Source: Ruminococcaceae bacterium UBA6845
GTDB lineage: Bacteria; Bacillota; Clostridia; Oscillospirales; Acutalibacteraceae
Assembly: GCA_002449395.1 (NCBI GenBank)
Contig: DKDP01000016.1
Location: 1,702-51,662 of the forward strand
DNA: 49,961 nt
Direction of reading: 5' to 3'
Within the stretch, counting starts at the first letter, position 1. Every line of letters begins with the position of its first letter. A program made the position numbers and the translations under genes. The notes below the pieces were generated by a model that saw nothing but the letters and a program-made list of their open reading frames with translations, was not told where the DNA came from and did no database searches. This document shows, piece after piece, positions 8,147 to 16,830 of this stretch.

Positions 8147-10507
8147 TTATGCTTTGAGGTTAATTCCCTTATTCTCGAGCTTTGCGATGAGATCATTGAC
8201 AATTGCCATAACCTCGTCCTTAACAAGAGTTCTTTCGGGATGTGAGAACACGATTCTGATCGTGATCGACTTGCCGCTTGCGTCCTGATAGGTATCGACA
8301 ACGGAAGTCTTTTTGATAAGTTCAGAATTAATAAGCTCAATTGCCTCCTTGATCGGCTTGAATGTGTCGGTCACGAAAGTGACGTCAACCTCAATTGACG
8401 GGTACTTGGACGCCTCGGCATATTTGATGCCTGCATTCTCGACCGCAACAAGGTCCTTCATATCAATTTCAAGGAATACAACGCTTGCTTTCTTGTCGAT
8501 ATTTCTGAGAACCTCGGGGTGAACAACACCGATCTGACCGATCTCCTTGCCGCCGCAAATTATTGCATTATAGTTCTTCGGATGGATATAGTTGAGCACG
8601 GTGCTCTTCGCTTTGAACGAAATACTCTTGTGCTTGATATCGTCAACCGCAACGGAGATCATATTGATGAGCTTAAAGTAAAGCTCCTCGGTTGTCTCTG
8701 TCTTGCTGAAGAGTGTAATTGCGAGCTTCTTGTGCTCACGGCAAAGGTTGTTTTCGTCAACGCCGTCAACAATACGTCCGATCTCAAAAATTCCGAATGA
8801 CGGAGCGTAGGATGAATTGGACTTGACCTGGCAGAGCTGAGTCGGGATCATCGACTTTCTGATTGTTTCGATATTCGGGTTGGTTGCATTAGCCAGCTTG
8901 ATGTTCGGCTCTGTCAAAATGCCGAGCTTCTTGTATTCGTCGGTGTACTCCCAGATATATGAATGAACCTCGTGAAGTCCGTATTCCTTAACAAGAATAT
9001 CCTTGAGCTTGTCCTCAATGCTCTTCTCTGCAAACGGACGGACAGGATAGAGCGGAGCCGTTGCCGTGTGGATATCAAAGTTGTCGTAGCCGTAAATTCT
9101 TGTGATTTCCTCGATGATATCCGCCTTGAGCGTAACGTCCTTAGTCGCTCTCCAGCTCGGAACGTCAACGGTGAAGTCGTCGCCGTCGAGCTTAACCTTG
9201 AAGCCGAGTGCAGTGAGGGTCTTGACGATTGTGTCGTTGTCAATCTCAATACCCGTGTAACGGTCAACGAATTTCTTGTCAAACTTAAGTTCAACGTCGT
9301 CAAACTTATGAGCGTACTCATCGGTAAGGCTTGACGTTACCTTTACGCCCGAGTCATAGTCGCTGAGGAGCTTAACGAAACGTGCAACTGCCGTAACTGT
9401 CATCTCCGGGTCGAGGCTCTTCTCGTATCGCATTGATGCGTCGGTTCTGTGAGAAAGACGTGCGGAAGATTTTCTGACGGAAACTGCGTCGAACGTTGCG
9501 GATTCAAGGGTAAGAGAATGGGTATCGTCAACGATTTCGGAATCAAGTCCGCCCATAATACCCGCAATCGCAACAGGTGTATTGTCGTTGCAGATCATCA
9601 ATGTATTCTCGTCGATGTGTCTTTCAACGCCGTCAAGGGTCTTGAACTCAAACGGAGTATCAAATCTCTTGATTCTGATCTTTTCAACCTTTCTTGAGTC
9701 GAAAGCGTGCATCGGCTGACCCATCTCAAGCATAAGGTAGTTTGTCAGGTCGGCAAGGAAGTTGATCGCTCTCATTCCACAGTAGTAGAGGCGGATTCTC
9801 ATATTCGCCGGGCTGACATTTCGTGTGATATTTTCAAACTGAAGACAGGAGTATCTGTAACAGAGCGGATCCTCGATTTTCATATCGACCTTCGGAAGAT
9901 CCTTATATTGGCTGAGGTCAACGGTATCAAGCGGCTTGAGCGGTCTGCCTGCGAGTGCGGCAAATTCCCTTGCAATTCCGTAATGACCCCAAAGATCGGG
10001 GCGGTTGGTAAGGGACTTGTTATCAACCTCGAAGATGATGTCCTCAATGGCAAAAACATCCTTGATATCTGTGCCGTTTGCGATACTCTCATCGAGATCC
10101 ATAATACCGGAGTTGTCATCGCTCATACCGATTTCCTTTTCCGAACAGCACATACCGTTTGACATATAGCCTGCAAGCGGTCTCGGTGCGATCTCAATCT
10201 CACCGAGCTTTGCGCCGACCTTTGCAAAAGCGGTTTTCATTCCGACTCTGACATTCGGTGCGCCGCAAACAACGTCTGTAAGCTGTCCGTCGCCTGCGTC
10301 AACTTTGAGAAGATGGAGCTTTTTCGATTCGGGATGCTCCTCAACCGACTTTATCTCAGCAACAACGATTCCGCTGATGTCGCTGCCCTTATAGAAAATC
10401 TCGTTCTCGACCTCGGCGGTGGACAGGGAGAACTTGTGAATAAGCTCGTCGATGTCAAGACCCGAAAGGTCGACGAAATCTTTAATCCAGTTAATTGAAA
10501 TAAACAT
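8147..10507 (-). CDS. pheT: Phenylalanine--tRNA ligase beta subunit
   Basis: 786 residues, normal for bacterial PheT. Domains in order: N-terminal segment MFISINWIKDFVDLSGLDID; EMAP-type tRNA-binding domain (about 40-150, VVAEIKSVEEHPESKKLHL, VVCGAPNV); B3/B4 editing domain (about 210-370, with MGQPMHAFDSRKV); B5 domain (about 400-475); catalytic-like core; C-terminal anticodon-binding FDX-ACB domain (about 690-786, SKYPSIEVDVTFV, ITIRIVFSHPERTL). It forms the alpha2beta2 enzyme with PheS, recognises tRNA-Phe and edits mischarged Tyr. It begins 12 bases after pheS and is under the same T-box control. Confidence 0.97.
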   Translation of the reverse strand: MFISINWIKDFVDLSGLDIDELIHKFSLSTAEVENEIFYKGSDISGIVVAEIKSVEEHPESKKLHLLKVDAGDGQLTDVVCGAPNVRVGMKTAFAKVGAKLGEIEIAPRPLAGYMSNGMCCSEKEIGMSDDNSGIMDLDESIANGTDIKDVFAIEDIIFEVDNKSLTNRPDLWGHYGIAREFAALAGRPLKPLDTVDLSQYKDLPKVDMKIEDPLCYRYSCLQFENITRNVSPANMRIRLYYCGMRAINFLADLTNYLMLEMGQPMHAFDSRKVEKIRIKRFDTPFEFKTLDGVERHIDENTLMICNDNTPVAIAGIMGGLDSEIVDDTHSLTLESATFDAVSVRKSSARLSHRTDASMRYEKSLDPEMTVTAVARFVKLLSDYDSGVKVTSSLTDEYAHKFDDVELKFDKKFVDRYTGIEIDNDTIVKTLTALGFKVKLDGDDFTVDVPSWRATKDVTLKADIIEEITRIYGYDNFDIHTATAPLYPVRPFAEKSIEDKLKDILVKEYGLHEVHSYIWEYTDEYKKLGILTEPNIKLANATNPNIETIRKSMIPTQLCQVKSNSSYAPSFGIFEIGRIVDGVDENNLCREHKKLAITLFSKTETTEELYFKLINMISVAVDDIKHKSISFKAKSTVLNYIHPKNYNAIICGGKEIGQIGVVHPEVLRNIDKKASVVFLEIDMKDLVAVENAGIKYAEASKYPSIEVDVTFVTDTFKPIKEAIELINSELIKKTSVVDTYQDASGKSITIRIVFSHPERTLVKDEVMAIVNDLIAKLENKGINLKA

Positions 10508-10519
10508 TGTTCTGCCTCC

Positions 10520-11572
10520 TTATTCGTCGTCCGTGAACTGCTCGAGATTAACAAGAGCACCGCTGTTGAGGTCACGGATATCCTTGATGCCGTACTTCAT
10601 CATTGCAAGTCTGGTAAGACCGAGACCGAAAGCAAAGCCCGTGTATTCATCGGGATCAATGCCGCCCTCTCTGAGTACGTTCGGATGAATCATTCCGCAG
10701 GGGCAGAGCTCAAGCCAGCCGCTGTGCTTACAGGACGGGCATCCCTCGCCGCCGCAGATGAGGCAGTTGATGTCAAGCTCAAAGCCCGGCTCGACGAACG
10801 GGAAGAATCCGGGGCGCAGACGAACCTTGATATCCCTCTGAAAAACCTCCGAAAGCATCGTTTTCATAAAGAAGATGAGGTTGGATATTGAAATATCCTT
10901 GCCGACCATAACGCCCTCCATCTGGAAGAAGGTGTTTTCGTGGCAGGCGTCGGTGCTCTCGTTACGGAAGCATCGTCCGGGAAAAACAGCCTTGATCGGC
11001 TTGCCCTCATTGATGAGCTGATCTCTGTATTTCTTATAAATAGCGTTCTGAGCCGCAGAAGTCTGCGACTTGAGAAGCTGACCGTTTGTCAGATAATAGG
11101 TGTCCTGCATATCACGTGCGGGGTGAAACTTAGGAATATTGAGCGACTCGAAGCACTCATAGTCTGTTACAACCTCGCTGTAATCCTCAACGGTAAAGCC
11201 CATTGACTTGAACACATTCTCGCACTGGCGCTGAACCAATGTGATCGGATGATATGATCCTCTTGTCAGATCCGTCGGAACGGAAACGTCAAACTCGGGA
11301 GTCAGCTCAATCTCTCTCTTTACTGCGAGCTTGTGGAGCTCCTCGGCTTTCTTGCCGATTGAGTCCGCAACGCTCTGCTTGAAGGTGTTGACCGCCTGAC
11401 CCATTTTCTTTTTCTCTTCGGGAGAGAGCTTGCCCATACCCTTGAGAAGTGTTGTTACGAAACCGCTCTTGCCGAGGAAATTAACTCGGAGCGTTTCAAG
11501 CTCGGAAGCGTCCTTGACCTGTAAAATAGAATCTTCAAACTTTTTTCTGAGCAATTCGATCTGTTCTGCCAT
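10520..11572 (-). CDS. pheS: Phenylalanine--tRNA ligase alpha subunit
   Basis: 350 residues, typical length. It has an N-terminal coiled-coil tRNA-binding arm (about 1-95) followed by the class II catalytic core. Visible landmarks are HPITLVQRQCENVFKSMGF, FRNESTDACHENTFFQMEG (motif 2 region) and GFAFGLGLTRLAMMKYGI (motif 3). Between them is a small Cys cluster, CLICGGEGCPSCKHSGWLE, seen in many Clostridia. It charges tRNA-Phe. The start codon is preceded by CAGGAGG. Expression is expected to be antiterminated by uncharged tRNA-Phe through the T-box leader upstream. Confidence 0.97.
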   Translation of the reverse strand: MAEQIELLRKKFEDSILQVKDASELETLRVNFLGKSGFVTTLLKGMGKLSPEEKKKMGQAVNTFKQSVADSIGKKAEELHKLAVKREIELTPEFDVSVPTDLTRGSYHPITLVQRQCENVFKSMGFTVEDYSEVVTDYECFESLNIPKFHPARDMQDTYYLTNGQLLKSQTSAAQNAIYKKYRDQLINEGKPIKAVFPGRCFRNESTDACHENTFFQMEGVMVGKDISISNLIFFMKTMLSEVFQRDIKVRLRPGFFPFVEPGFELDINCLICGGEGCPSCKHSGWLELCPCGMIHPNVLREGGIDPDEYTGFAFGLGLTRLAMMKYGIKDIRDLNSGALVNLEQFTDDE

Positions 11573-11587
11573 TTTATAACCTCCTGA

Positions 11588-11638
11588 TAAAAATAAAACC
11601 CGTCCGATAACAGAACCTAAATCCTGTTATGGGACGGG
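11588..11638 (-). terminator. T-box attenuator terminator of pheST
   Basis: CCCGTCC(C)ATAACAGGAT / ATCCTGTTAT-type long stem with a T-rich tail TTTTATTTTT on the minus strand, immediately downstream of the T-box motif. Formation competes with the antiterminator that includes the T-box sequence. Confidence 0.88.
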
Positions 11639-11815
11639 ATAAACCGTGGTACCACCCATATTCGGAGCCTTAGCTCCGCACTCTTTTACCGTCGGTGATG
11701 CGGACGGGCACGCCCTGCTTAGTCAATGTTTTCGCAGGTCACTCCGATGCTGAAATTCATTCCCGTTCGTAAGGCGGTGCTTTCAGCCGATGACATCCGC
11801 TCTCTTTACATACCG
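11588..11815 (-). ncRNA. T-box riboswitch leader of pheST (tRNA-Phe responsive)
   Basis: The minus strand contains the conserved T-box GGGTGGTACCACGG (11644-11657) just before the terminator. Stem I starts near GAGAGCGG (about 11796-11803 on the plus strand). In the specifier region the sequence reads GAATTTCAGC, placing a UUC Phe codon at 11752-11754, which matches the downstream pheST genes. Uncharged tRNA-Phe would pair with UUC and with the T-box bulge, stabilise the antiterminator and allow read-through. Confidence 0.92.
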
Positions 11816-11860
11816 TGACGGTAACTACTTACACATCTTCCTCGTGTATCATTATGAATT

Positions 11861-11889
11861 ATCTTAACATCTTAATTCGGATTTGTCAA
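11861..11889 (-). promoter_or_regulatory. Promoter of the pheST T-box transcript
   Basis: On the minus strand a consensus TTGACA is followed after 17 bases by TAAGAT. Transcription would start about 40 bases upstream of stem I. The promoter begins only seven bases past the hydrogenase stop codon, and no terminator is visible between them. Confidence 0.65.
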
Positions 11890-11895
11890 GAGATA

Positions 11896-13323
11896 TTATT
11901 TAAGCATCGAGATGGCGTCGATAATCGTCTTTTCATAAGCCTCTCTGCCGTACTTATCGACCTCGGCCTTATTGCGTTCACCGTGGGTCAGACAGCCTGC
12001 GCCGCCGATACATCCGCCGATACAAGCCATACCCTCAATGAAGTTTGCGTCAAGTCTGTCCTTGCTCTTCTTGAGAAGTGCGGCGCGGCAAGCCTCAATT
12101 CCGTCGCAAGCGCACGCCTTGAGCTCAAAGTCGGTAATCTCCTGCTCCTTGAGTCCCTCGGCAACCGCATCGGAAAGTCCGCCGCTGCGTGCAAAAATTC
12201 TGCCGAAATACGAGGCGTTGTCGAGAGTATCCTCGTCAAGCGTCATAATGTCAATGTCACGGCTGTCGAAGAGAGCCTGAAGCTCCTCAAATGTCATTGC
12301 GGCGTCAACATACGGACGAACGGATTCTTTCTGAACCTCCGCCTTTTTAGCCGTGCAGGGTCCGATAAATATGATCCTACTGCTCTCTTCCTTATCCTTA
12401 ATATACTTGGATATCGCTGCCATAGGTGAAAGGTTATGCGAAACATAGGGCAGAAGCTGCGGGAATGCTTTTTCAATATAGCTTACAAACGCAGGACAGC
12501 AGGAGCTTGTGAGGAAGCCCTTTTCCGCTAATTCCTTGGACTCGGCAAAGGCAACCATATCCGCACCGAGAGCCGCCTCGATAACAGCGTGGAATCCGAG
12601 CTTTTTAAGTCCCGTGATAACCTGACCGAGCTTTGCATACTTGAACTGGCTCGAAATTGACGGAGCCACAACGGCATATACCTTGTATTTCTTGTTGCTC
12701 TTGCTCTTCTTGATGATATCAATAACATCAAGGATATAGGACTTGTCCGTGATTGCGCCGAACGGGCACTGGTAAACACAGGCGCCGCAGGCAATGCACT
12801 TATCGTTATCAATTGCAGCCGCCTTATTCTCGTTCATCTTGATAGCCTTGATCTTGCAGGCATTCTCACACGGACGTTTACGGCTTATAATTGCAGTGTA
12901 GGGGCAAACCCTTGAGCAGGCTCCGCATTCCTTACACTTCGTCTTGTCAATATGTGCGACATGGTTCTCGTCAAATGTGATAGCGCCGAATCGGCAGGCG
13001 TCCATACAACGGTGTGCAAGACAGCCACGGCAGGCATTTGTAACCTCATAACCACCCATCGGACACTCGTCGCAGGCAGTCTCGATAACCTCGATAACGT
13101 TCGGGTTTGATTTGTCGCCGCCCATTGCGATCTTTACACGTTCGCCGAGAATCGCACGCTCCTTATAAACACAGCAGCGCATTGTCGGTGTGTTACCGGG
13201 AACGATCGTTTTCGGAATTTCAAGAATATTGTCGAGCAGGGTATCGTCCCATGCGTGGCGGGCTACCTCACGGAGAACTTTGTATTTAAGGTACTGCACC
13301 TTGGTATCGAATTTGTATAGCAT
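11896..13323 (-). CDS. [FeFe] hydrogenase, short ferredoxin-linked type (group B-like)
   Basis: 475 residues. An N-terminal Cys-rich region carries several [4Fe-4S] ligand sets: C98/C101/C106/C110, C130/C133/C136/C140, C152/C156 and C176/C179/C182/C186. The H-cluster domain follows with its three signatures: SSCCPAF at 273-279, FIGPCTAKK at 319-327 and MACIGGCIGGAGC at 432-444. It catalyses reversible proton reduction to H2, probably with ferredoxin. The extended ferredoxin-like front and SSCCPAF motif fit the group usually called B, or HydA2 in Ruminococcus; this assignment is from memory. It is the last gene of the rex-adhE-HydS cluster, 11 bases after the phosphatase. Confidence 0.9.
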   Translation of the reverse strand: MLYKFDTKVQYLKYKVLREVARHAWDDTLLDNILEIPKTIVPGNTPTMRCCVYKERAILGERVKIAMGGDKSNPNVIEVIETACDECPMGGYEVTNACRGCLAHRCMDACRFGAITFDENHVAHIDKTKCKECGACSRVCPYTAIISRKRPCENACKIKAIKMNENKAAAIDNDKCIACGACVYQCPFGAITDKSYILDVIDIIKKSKSNKKYKVYAVVAPSISSQFKYAKLGQVITGLKKLGFHAVIEAALGADMVAFAESKELAEKGFLTSSCCPAFVSYIEKAFPQLLPYVSHNLSPMAAISKYIKDKEESSRIIFIGPCTAKKAEVQKESVRPYVDAAMTFEELQALFDSRDIDIMTLDEDTLDNASYFGRIFARSGGLSDAVAEGLKEQEITDFELKACACDGIEACRAALLKKSKDRLDANFIEGMACIGGCIGGAGCLTHGERNKAEVDKYGREAYEKTIIDAISMLK

Positions 13324-13334
13324 TGTTTTCCTCC

Positions 13335-14507
13335 TTAGAAATAGCTTACCTTAATCCTCTTGCCCATTTGCTTCAAACAGCTTGAAAGCTCCTCGACAAG
13401 GTTCATTTTAATATTGAAATTAATCGGCAGATCGGGGTTCTGATGAGCCGGATTGACGGCTCTGCCGACATAGAAATTGATATCCGTCGCTTCCTCAAAC
13501 AGTAATCGGCAAATTCTCGATGCGCCGTCCTGTTTGATGCTCCACTGCTCATAAAGCTCATTCTTATCAAGAGCGTCCTTTGCGTATTCGATAACCTTAT
13601 TGATCGTAATAACGCCCTCGGTTACGAGGTCGACGCCCTCAATTTCAGCGATCGGCGGAACATCGCTCTGTTCAAAACTGAGCGTTGCCCTGACGGGTTT
13701 GCCGAGGTATTTTGCGGCAATTGACGAGGTTGTGCCGCCGCAGACAATGTGCTTGCCCTCTTTTGAGAAGAACAGACTCATCATACGGTCGCAGTCGTCC
13801 CTGTTGCGTGGAGGGCCGAAGAGGAGATTCATAGGCTCTCTCTTTCTGATACGAACCACACAGGCGGTTGCGTCATCGCCCGGATGATATCCGTACTGCT
13901 TGTTGCACTCGTCAATAAGCATCGTCGAAAGCGTCTTTGCCGTATATCCGAGGTCGGAGACGGTTTCCATAAAATCAATGATATCGTCACGTCTCCAGCC
14001 GAAGTTATAGGCAAGTCCTATTCCGGCGTGCGGACAGCCGTCGCTCATTGCAATGAAAATATCGTTTTCCTGCAAGCTGATAACGGACTTATATATCTGT
14101 TTTCCGTTTATATTAAGCTCATTTTTCGGATAGTCAAAATTTTTCGCATTTCTGAGCAATATCACGTGAGGGTTGTCGTACTGTATGAGTTCGGCTGTCT
14201 CATTGTTGATCAGGTGAATAATCGTAAAGGTTGAGTAAGCAACGCCCCTGACCGAACATATTGGGAGAGTTGCGGCGATTGTCGAAACACACTCCTCAAG
14301 TGACAGGCCCTCCGCCATCATGGTGGAAATGATCTTTGAGGTGAGCGTTGAGAGAATGCTCGCTTTAACTCCGCTTCCCAGTCCGTCGGCAAGAACGATC
14401 ACCGTTGAATTTTCGTTCTGCTCAACTATATCCACGTGATCACCGCAGAGCTGTTCGCCCTCGTGATTTATACTTTTCCAGCCGATGTCAGCACAAAGAT
14501 TATTCAT
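13335..14507 (-). CDS. SpoIIE/PP2C-type serine phosphatase linked to the hydrogenases
   Basis: 390 residues. The N-terminal half (about 8-215) is a PP2C/SpoIIE phosphatase fold. It shows GDHVDIVEQ with an early Asp, VIVLADGLGSGVKAS (metal-binding Asp-Gly), AMSDGCPHAG and the late HPGDDATACVVRI. The C-terminal half (about 225-390) is not recognised; it contains a Cys-Gly-Gly-Thr-Thr stretch and a predicted alpha/beta pattern. Soluble, with no membrane segments. Its first bases overlap the end of hydS by eight, so translation is coupled. The natural inference is that it dephosphorylates a Ser/Thr target, perhaps an anti-sigma or antagonist-type protein, in response to the HydS state. Confidence 0.85.
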   Translation of the reverse strand: MNNLCADIGWKSINHEGEQLCGDHVDIVEQNENSTVIVLADGLGSGVKASILSTLTSKIISTMMAEGLSLEECVSTIAATLPICSVRGVAYSTFTIIHLINNETAELIQYDNPHVILLRNAKNFDYPKNELNINGKQIYKSVISLQENDIFIAMSDGCPHAGIGLAYNFGWRRDDIIDFMETVSDLGYTAKTLSTMLIDECNKQYGYHPGDDATACVVRIRKREPMNLLFGPPRNRDDCDRMMSLFFSKEGKHIVCGGTTSSIAAKYLGKPVRATLSFEQSDVPPIAEIEGVDLVTEGVITINKVIEYAKDALDKNELYEQWSIKQDGASRICRLLFEEATDINFYVGRAVNPAHQNPDLPINFNIKMNLVEELSSCLKQMGKRIKVSYF

Positions 14508-16173
14508 CGCTGATCGACTCCTTTAATTTAGTAAGTGCAATTTTTGTTTCCGCCGCAGTTTCACCGAGGAGCGATGCGATTTCCTGAACGATTCTCATCT
14601 GGTTATCAACAACCCTGTCGGCAATTTCAACTGTCTGGTGGCTTATCTTCTCCTTGCGCTCACGCTGATTCTCTTCCTCGGTAACGTCACGGAGAATACA
14701 AACAAGCAGTCTGTATTCTTTATCATAAAGGATGGATTCCTCAACATATTTTTCATACTCCGCAAGATACGTTCTCTTGTTGTGAATACTTCTTCCGCTG
14801 TTGAGAACCTTGAGGAAGTCCGTCGGGTCAAGGATTCTTACGACCTGATCGCCGAGAACAACCGATGCGTTGCGGACGTTGATAATCTTCAGCGCCGCCT
14901 GGTTGATCTGCTGAACCTCCAGCTTTTCGTTGAGAACGATAAGTCCGTTCGGTGTGTTGCGGACGATTGTATCCGAGAAGCTCTCCGCCTTATCCTTGAG
15001 GTACGGCAGACACATTGAAATCTCCGCCTTGCCCTGAAGAATTGCAACCGCCTTTTCACGGCAGGTGTTGTAGCCGCAGGAACCGCAGTTCAGCTCATCC
15101 GAGGGCTTCATCTTGCCCATCTGACGAAGCGTGTCACGGATCTCAGCCTCCGACGGCTGCTGAAGCTTTCTTTCAATAAATGTAAAATTCTTCTTCAATG
15201 TAAGCGGATCGGGCGAGTCAACCTCAAAGTCCTTTTCACCCGCAAACTTTGAAACGGAAGCATAGTCACGAACAGGCGAACGGTGGAATTTTTCCATAAC
15301 GGGGCCGCCGACGCAGCTTCCCGAACAAGCCGACATCTCAATGAAGCAGCCGTGCATACCGCCTCTTTCGATGTCGTGCAGAGCGGCGATACAATTCTCA
15401 GTTCCGTCAATCGCCATATATGTGTAGCCCGTATTTTCGGTATTCATCGTTTTGAGAATACCTCCCGTCGTCGGGAAGAATCTTGCACGACTGTTTTCGT
15501 CGTGATCCATCTCGGGCTTGAGCTCTATATTCTGCGCCTTGAGCCAATTTGTAAGCTCATCAAAGGTCAGAACCGCATCAACAATACCCTCGTAATACTG
15601 CGCCTCGTCCTTCTTCGCAACGCAGGGGCCGATGAACACGGTCTTTGCGTTCGGGATTCTCTTCTTGATATCCTTGCAGTGAGCCTGCATCGGAGAAAGA
15701 ACGTCCGCAAGATACGGCAATTCAGCCGGGAAATATTTTTGTATAAGCAAATTAACAGAATGACAGCAGGAGGAAATAATGATATCGTGTGATTTCTCCC
15801 CTATCATTCTTTCATATTCATTTTTAACTATTGTTGCGCCGATAGCAGTTTCCTCAACGTCATAGAAGCCGAGCTGCTTGAGCGCCTCCCTCATGGCGCC
15901 TATGCCGACGCCCTCGTAATTTGCAATAAATGACGGAGCGAGGCTGACAACAACGGGATCTCCGCTTTGCAGGAGAACCTTGACCTTTTCGGTCTCGTCA
16001 ACGATCTGCTTAGCGTCCTGCGGGCAGACTACGAAGCACTGACCGCACATTATACACTCGTTGCCGATTATATATGCCTGATTACCGGAAAAACGAATGG
16101 ATTTGACCGGACAGTGACGAATACACTTGTAACAGTTTTTACAGTTGGATTTTTTCAGAGTCAGACATTCCAT
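14500..16173 (-). CDS. hydS: Sensory [FeFe] hydrogenase with PAS domain (HydS, group C-like)
   Basis: 557 residues. Two N-terminal [4Fe-4S] motifs: C11/C14/C17/C21 and C40/C43/C46/C50. The H-cluster domain follows: SSCCHSV (about 134-140), FIGPCVAKKDE (about 180-190) and SACSGSCVGG (281-290). Next comes another Cys cluster, CGSCGYNTC (363-371) plus C388, and a PAS-like domain (about 400-500, NGLIVLNEKLEVQQINQAAL). A charged helical tail (about 505-557) closes it. The usual group A CCPGW-type loop is altered to CCHSV, as expected for sensory forms. From family knowledge such proteins sense H2 or redox state and relay it through PAS. No output kinase domain is present; the partner is probably the adjacent phosphatase. 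Confidence 0.9.
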   Translation of the reverse strand: MECLTLKKSNCKNCYKCIRHCPVKSIRFSGNQAYIIGNECIMCGQCFVVCPQDAKQIVDETEKVKVLLQSGDPVVVSLAPSFIANYEGVGIGAMREALKQLGFYDVEETAIGATIVKNEYERMIGEKSHDIIISSCCHSVNLLIQKYFPAELPYLADVLSPMQAHCKDIKKRIPNAKTVFIGPCVAKKDEAQYYEGIVDAVLTFDELTNWLKAQNIELKPEMDHDENSRARFFPTTGGILKTMNTENTGYTYMAIDGTENCIAALHDIERGGMHGCFIEMSACSGSCVGGPVMEKFHRSPVRDYASVSKFAGEKDFEVDSPDPLTLKKNFTFIERKLQQPSEAEIRDTLRQMGKMKPSDELNCGSCGYNTCREKAVAILQGKAEISMCLPYLKDKAESFSDTIVRNTPNGLIVLNEKLEVQQINQAALKIINVRNASVVLGDQVVRILDPTDFLKVLNSGRSIHNKRTYLAEYEKYVEESILYDKEYRLLVCILRDVTEEENQRERKEKISHQTVEIADRVVDNQMRIVQEIASLLGETAAETKIALTKLKESISDE

Positions 16174-16178
16174 ATCCG

Positions 16179-16439
16179 TTATTTCCTCTCTTCGTTTATT
16201 TTGTTAAGTACCTTGTCATTGAAAAAGCCGCTGAAATTCTCGGGTGTAACTCCCGTGAAAACATCGTCGTCAACGGTAATTGTCACACCGACACGATTGC
16301 ACTTGCCGGTACAAAAACTACCGGCAAGTGTAACCTCGTCATCCAGCTTATTTTCGGCAATAGCTTTCTGAAAAAGCTCTACCAATTTTTCTGACCCTTT
16401 CAAATGGCAGGAAGAACCCACGCAAATTTGAACGATCAT
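16179..16439 (-). CDS. Thioredoxin-like [2Fe-2S] ferredoxin (copy 2)
   Basis: 86 residues of the small thioredoxin-like ferredoxin family. The cluster ligands are spaced as Cys-x4-Cys (CVGSSC, residues 6-11) and Cys-x3-Cys (FCTGKC). This fold normally forms the N-terminal electron-entry module of NuoE/HydC-type subunits, but here it is free-standing. It lies five bases upstream of hydS and is paralogous to the gene before it. A role as electron carrier for, or between, the adjacent hydrogenases is inferred from position. Confidence 0.87.
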   Translation of the reverse strand: MIVQICVGSSCHLKGSEKLVELFQKAIAENKLDDEVTLAGSFCTGKCNRVGVTITVDDDVFTGVTPENFSGFFNDKVLNKINEERK

Positions 16440-16444
16440 TTATT

Positions 16445-16684
16445 TCACACCTTTGCAAGAACGTTTTCGTTAAAGAAATCTTTTACTGTATCCGGCGAAA
16501 CCGAGAAGAACTTATCGTCAACGGTAACGCAAACTCCCTGCTGGCATTTGCCCATGCAGAAGGTGCCGCCGAGCTCAACCTTATCGCTGAGTCCGTTTTC
16601 GTGAATAAGATACTGAAGCTGCTCAACAACCTGGCGTGAGCCCTTGATGTGGCATGATGAGCCGATACAAACCGTAATCTTCAT
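16445..16684 (-). CDS. Thioredoxin-like [2Fe-2S] ferredoxin (copy 1)
   Basis: 79 residues starting MKITVCIGSSCHIKGSRQVV. It has the Cys-x4-Cys (CIGSSC) and Cys-x3-Cys (FCMGKC) ligand pattern of thioredoxin-like [2Fe-2S] ferredoxins. It resembles the following gene in length and motif order (SSCHxKGS, GxFCxGKC) but has diverged elsewhere, so the pair is an old tandem duplication. Probable soluble one-electron carrier in the hydrogenase cluster. Preceded by a 146-base gap with a GC-rich hairpin. Confidence 0.87.
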   Translation of the reverse strand: MKITVCIGSSCHIKGSRQVVEQLQYLIHENGLSDKVELGGTFCMGKCQQGVCVTVDDKFFSVSPDTVKDFFNENVLAKV

Positions 16685-16740
16685 AGTATGTGTCCCCCTA
16701 TTTAATCCTTGATAATCTTTTTTCGGTTATCCTATGTTGT

Positions 16741-16786
16741 CCGCCGACCGGTTCACGGGATTCTCGGTCTTTGAACCGACCGGCGG
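16741..16786 (-). other. GC-rich hairpin in the redox operon
   Basis: CCGCCGACCGGTTCA pairs with TGAACCGACCGGCGG in 13 of 15 positions around a 16-base loop. On the minus strand no T run follows, so it is a poor terminator there. It may be an RNA processing or stability element separating adhE-side messages from the ferredoxin/hydrogenase part. Confidence 0.5.
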
Positions 16787-16830
16787 CTTTCATTTTAATG
16801 CGGTGCCGCACAATTGCGGTGTTACATTAA

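Noticed and set aside
12528..12812. Open frames opposite to the hydrogenase gene and similar antisense frames in pheT, adhE and CotH
   Set aside because: Shadow frames produced by codon bias in the coding strand; Arg/Ser-rich translation.
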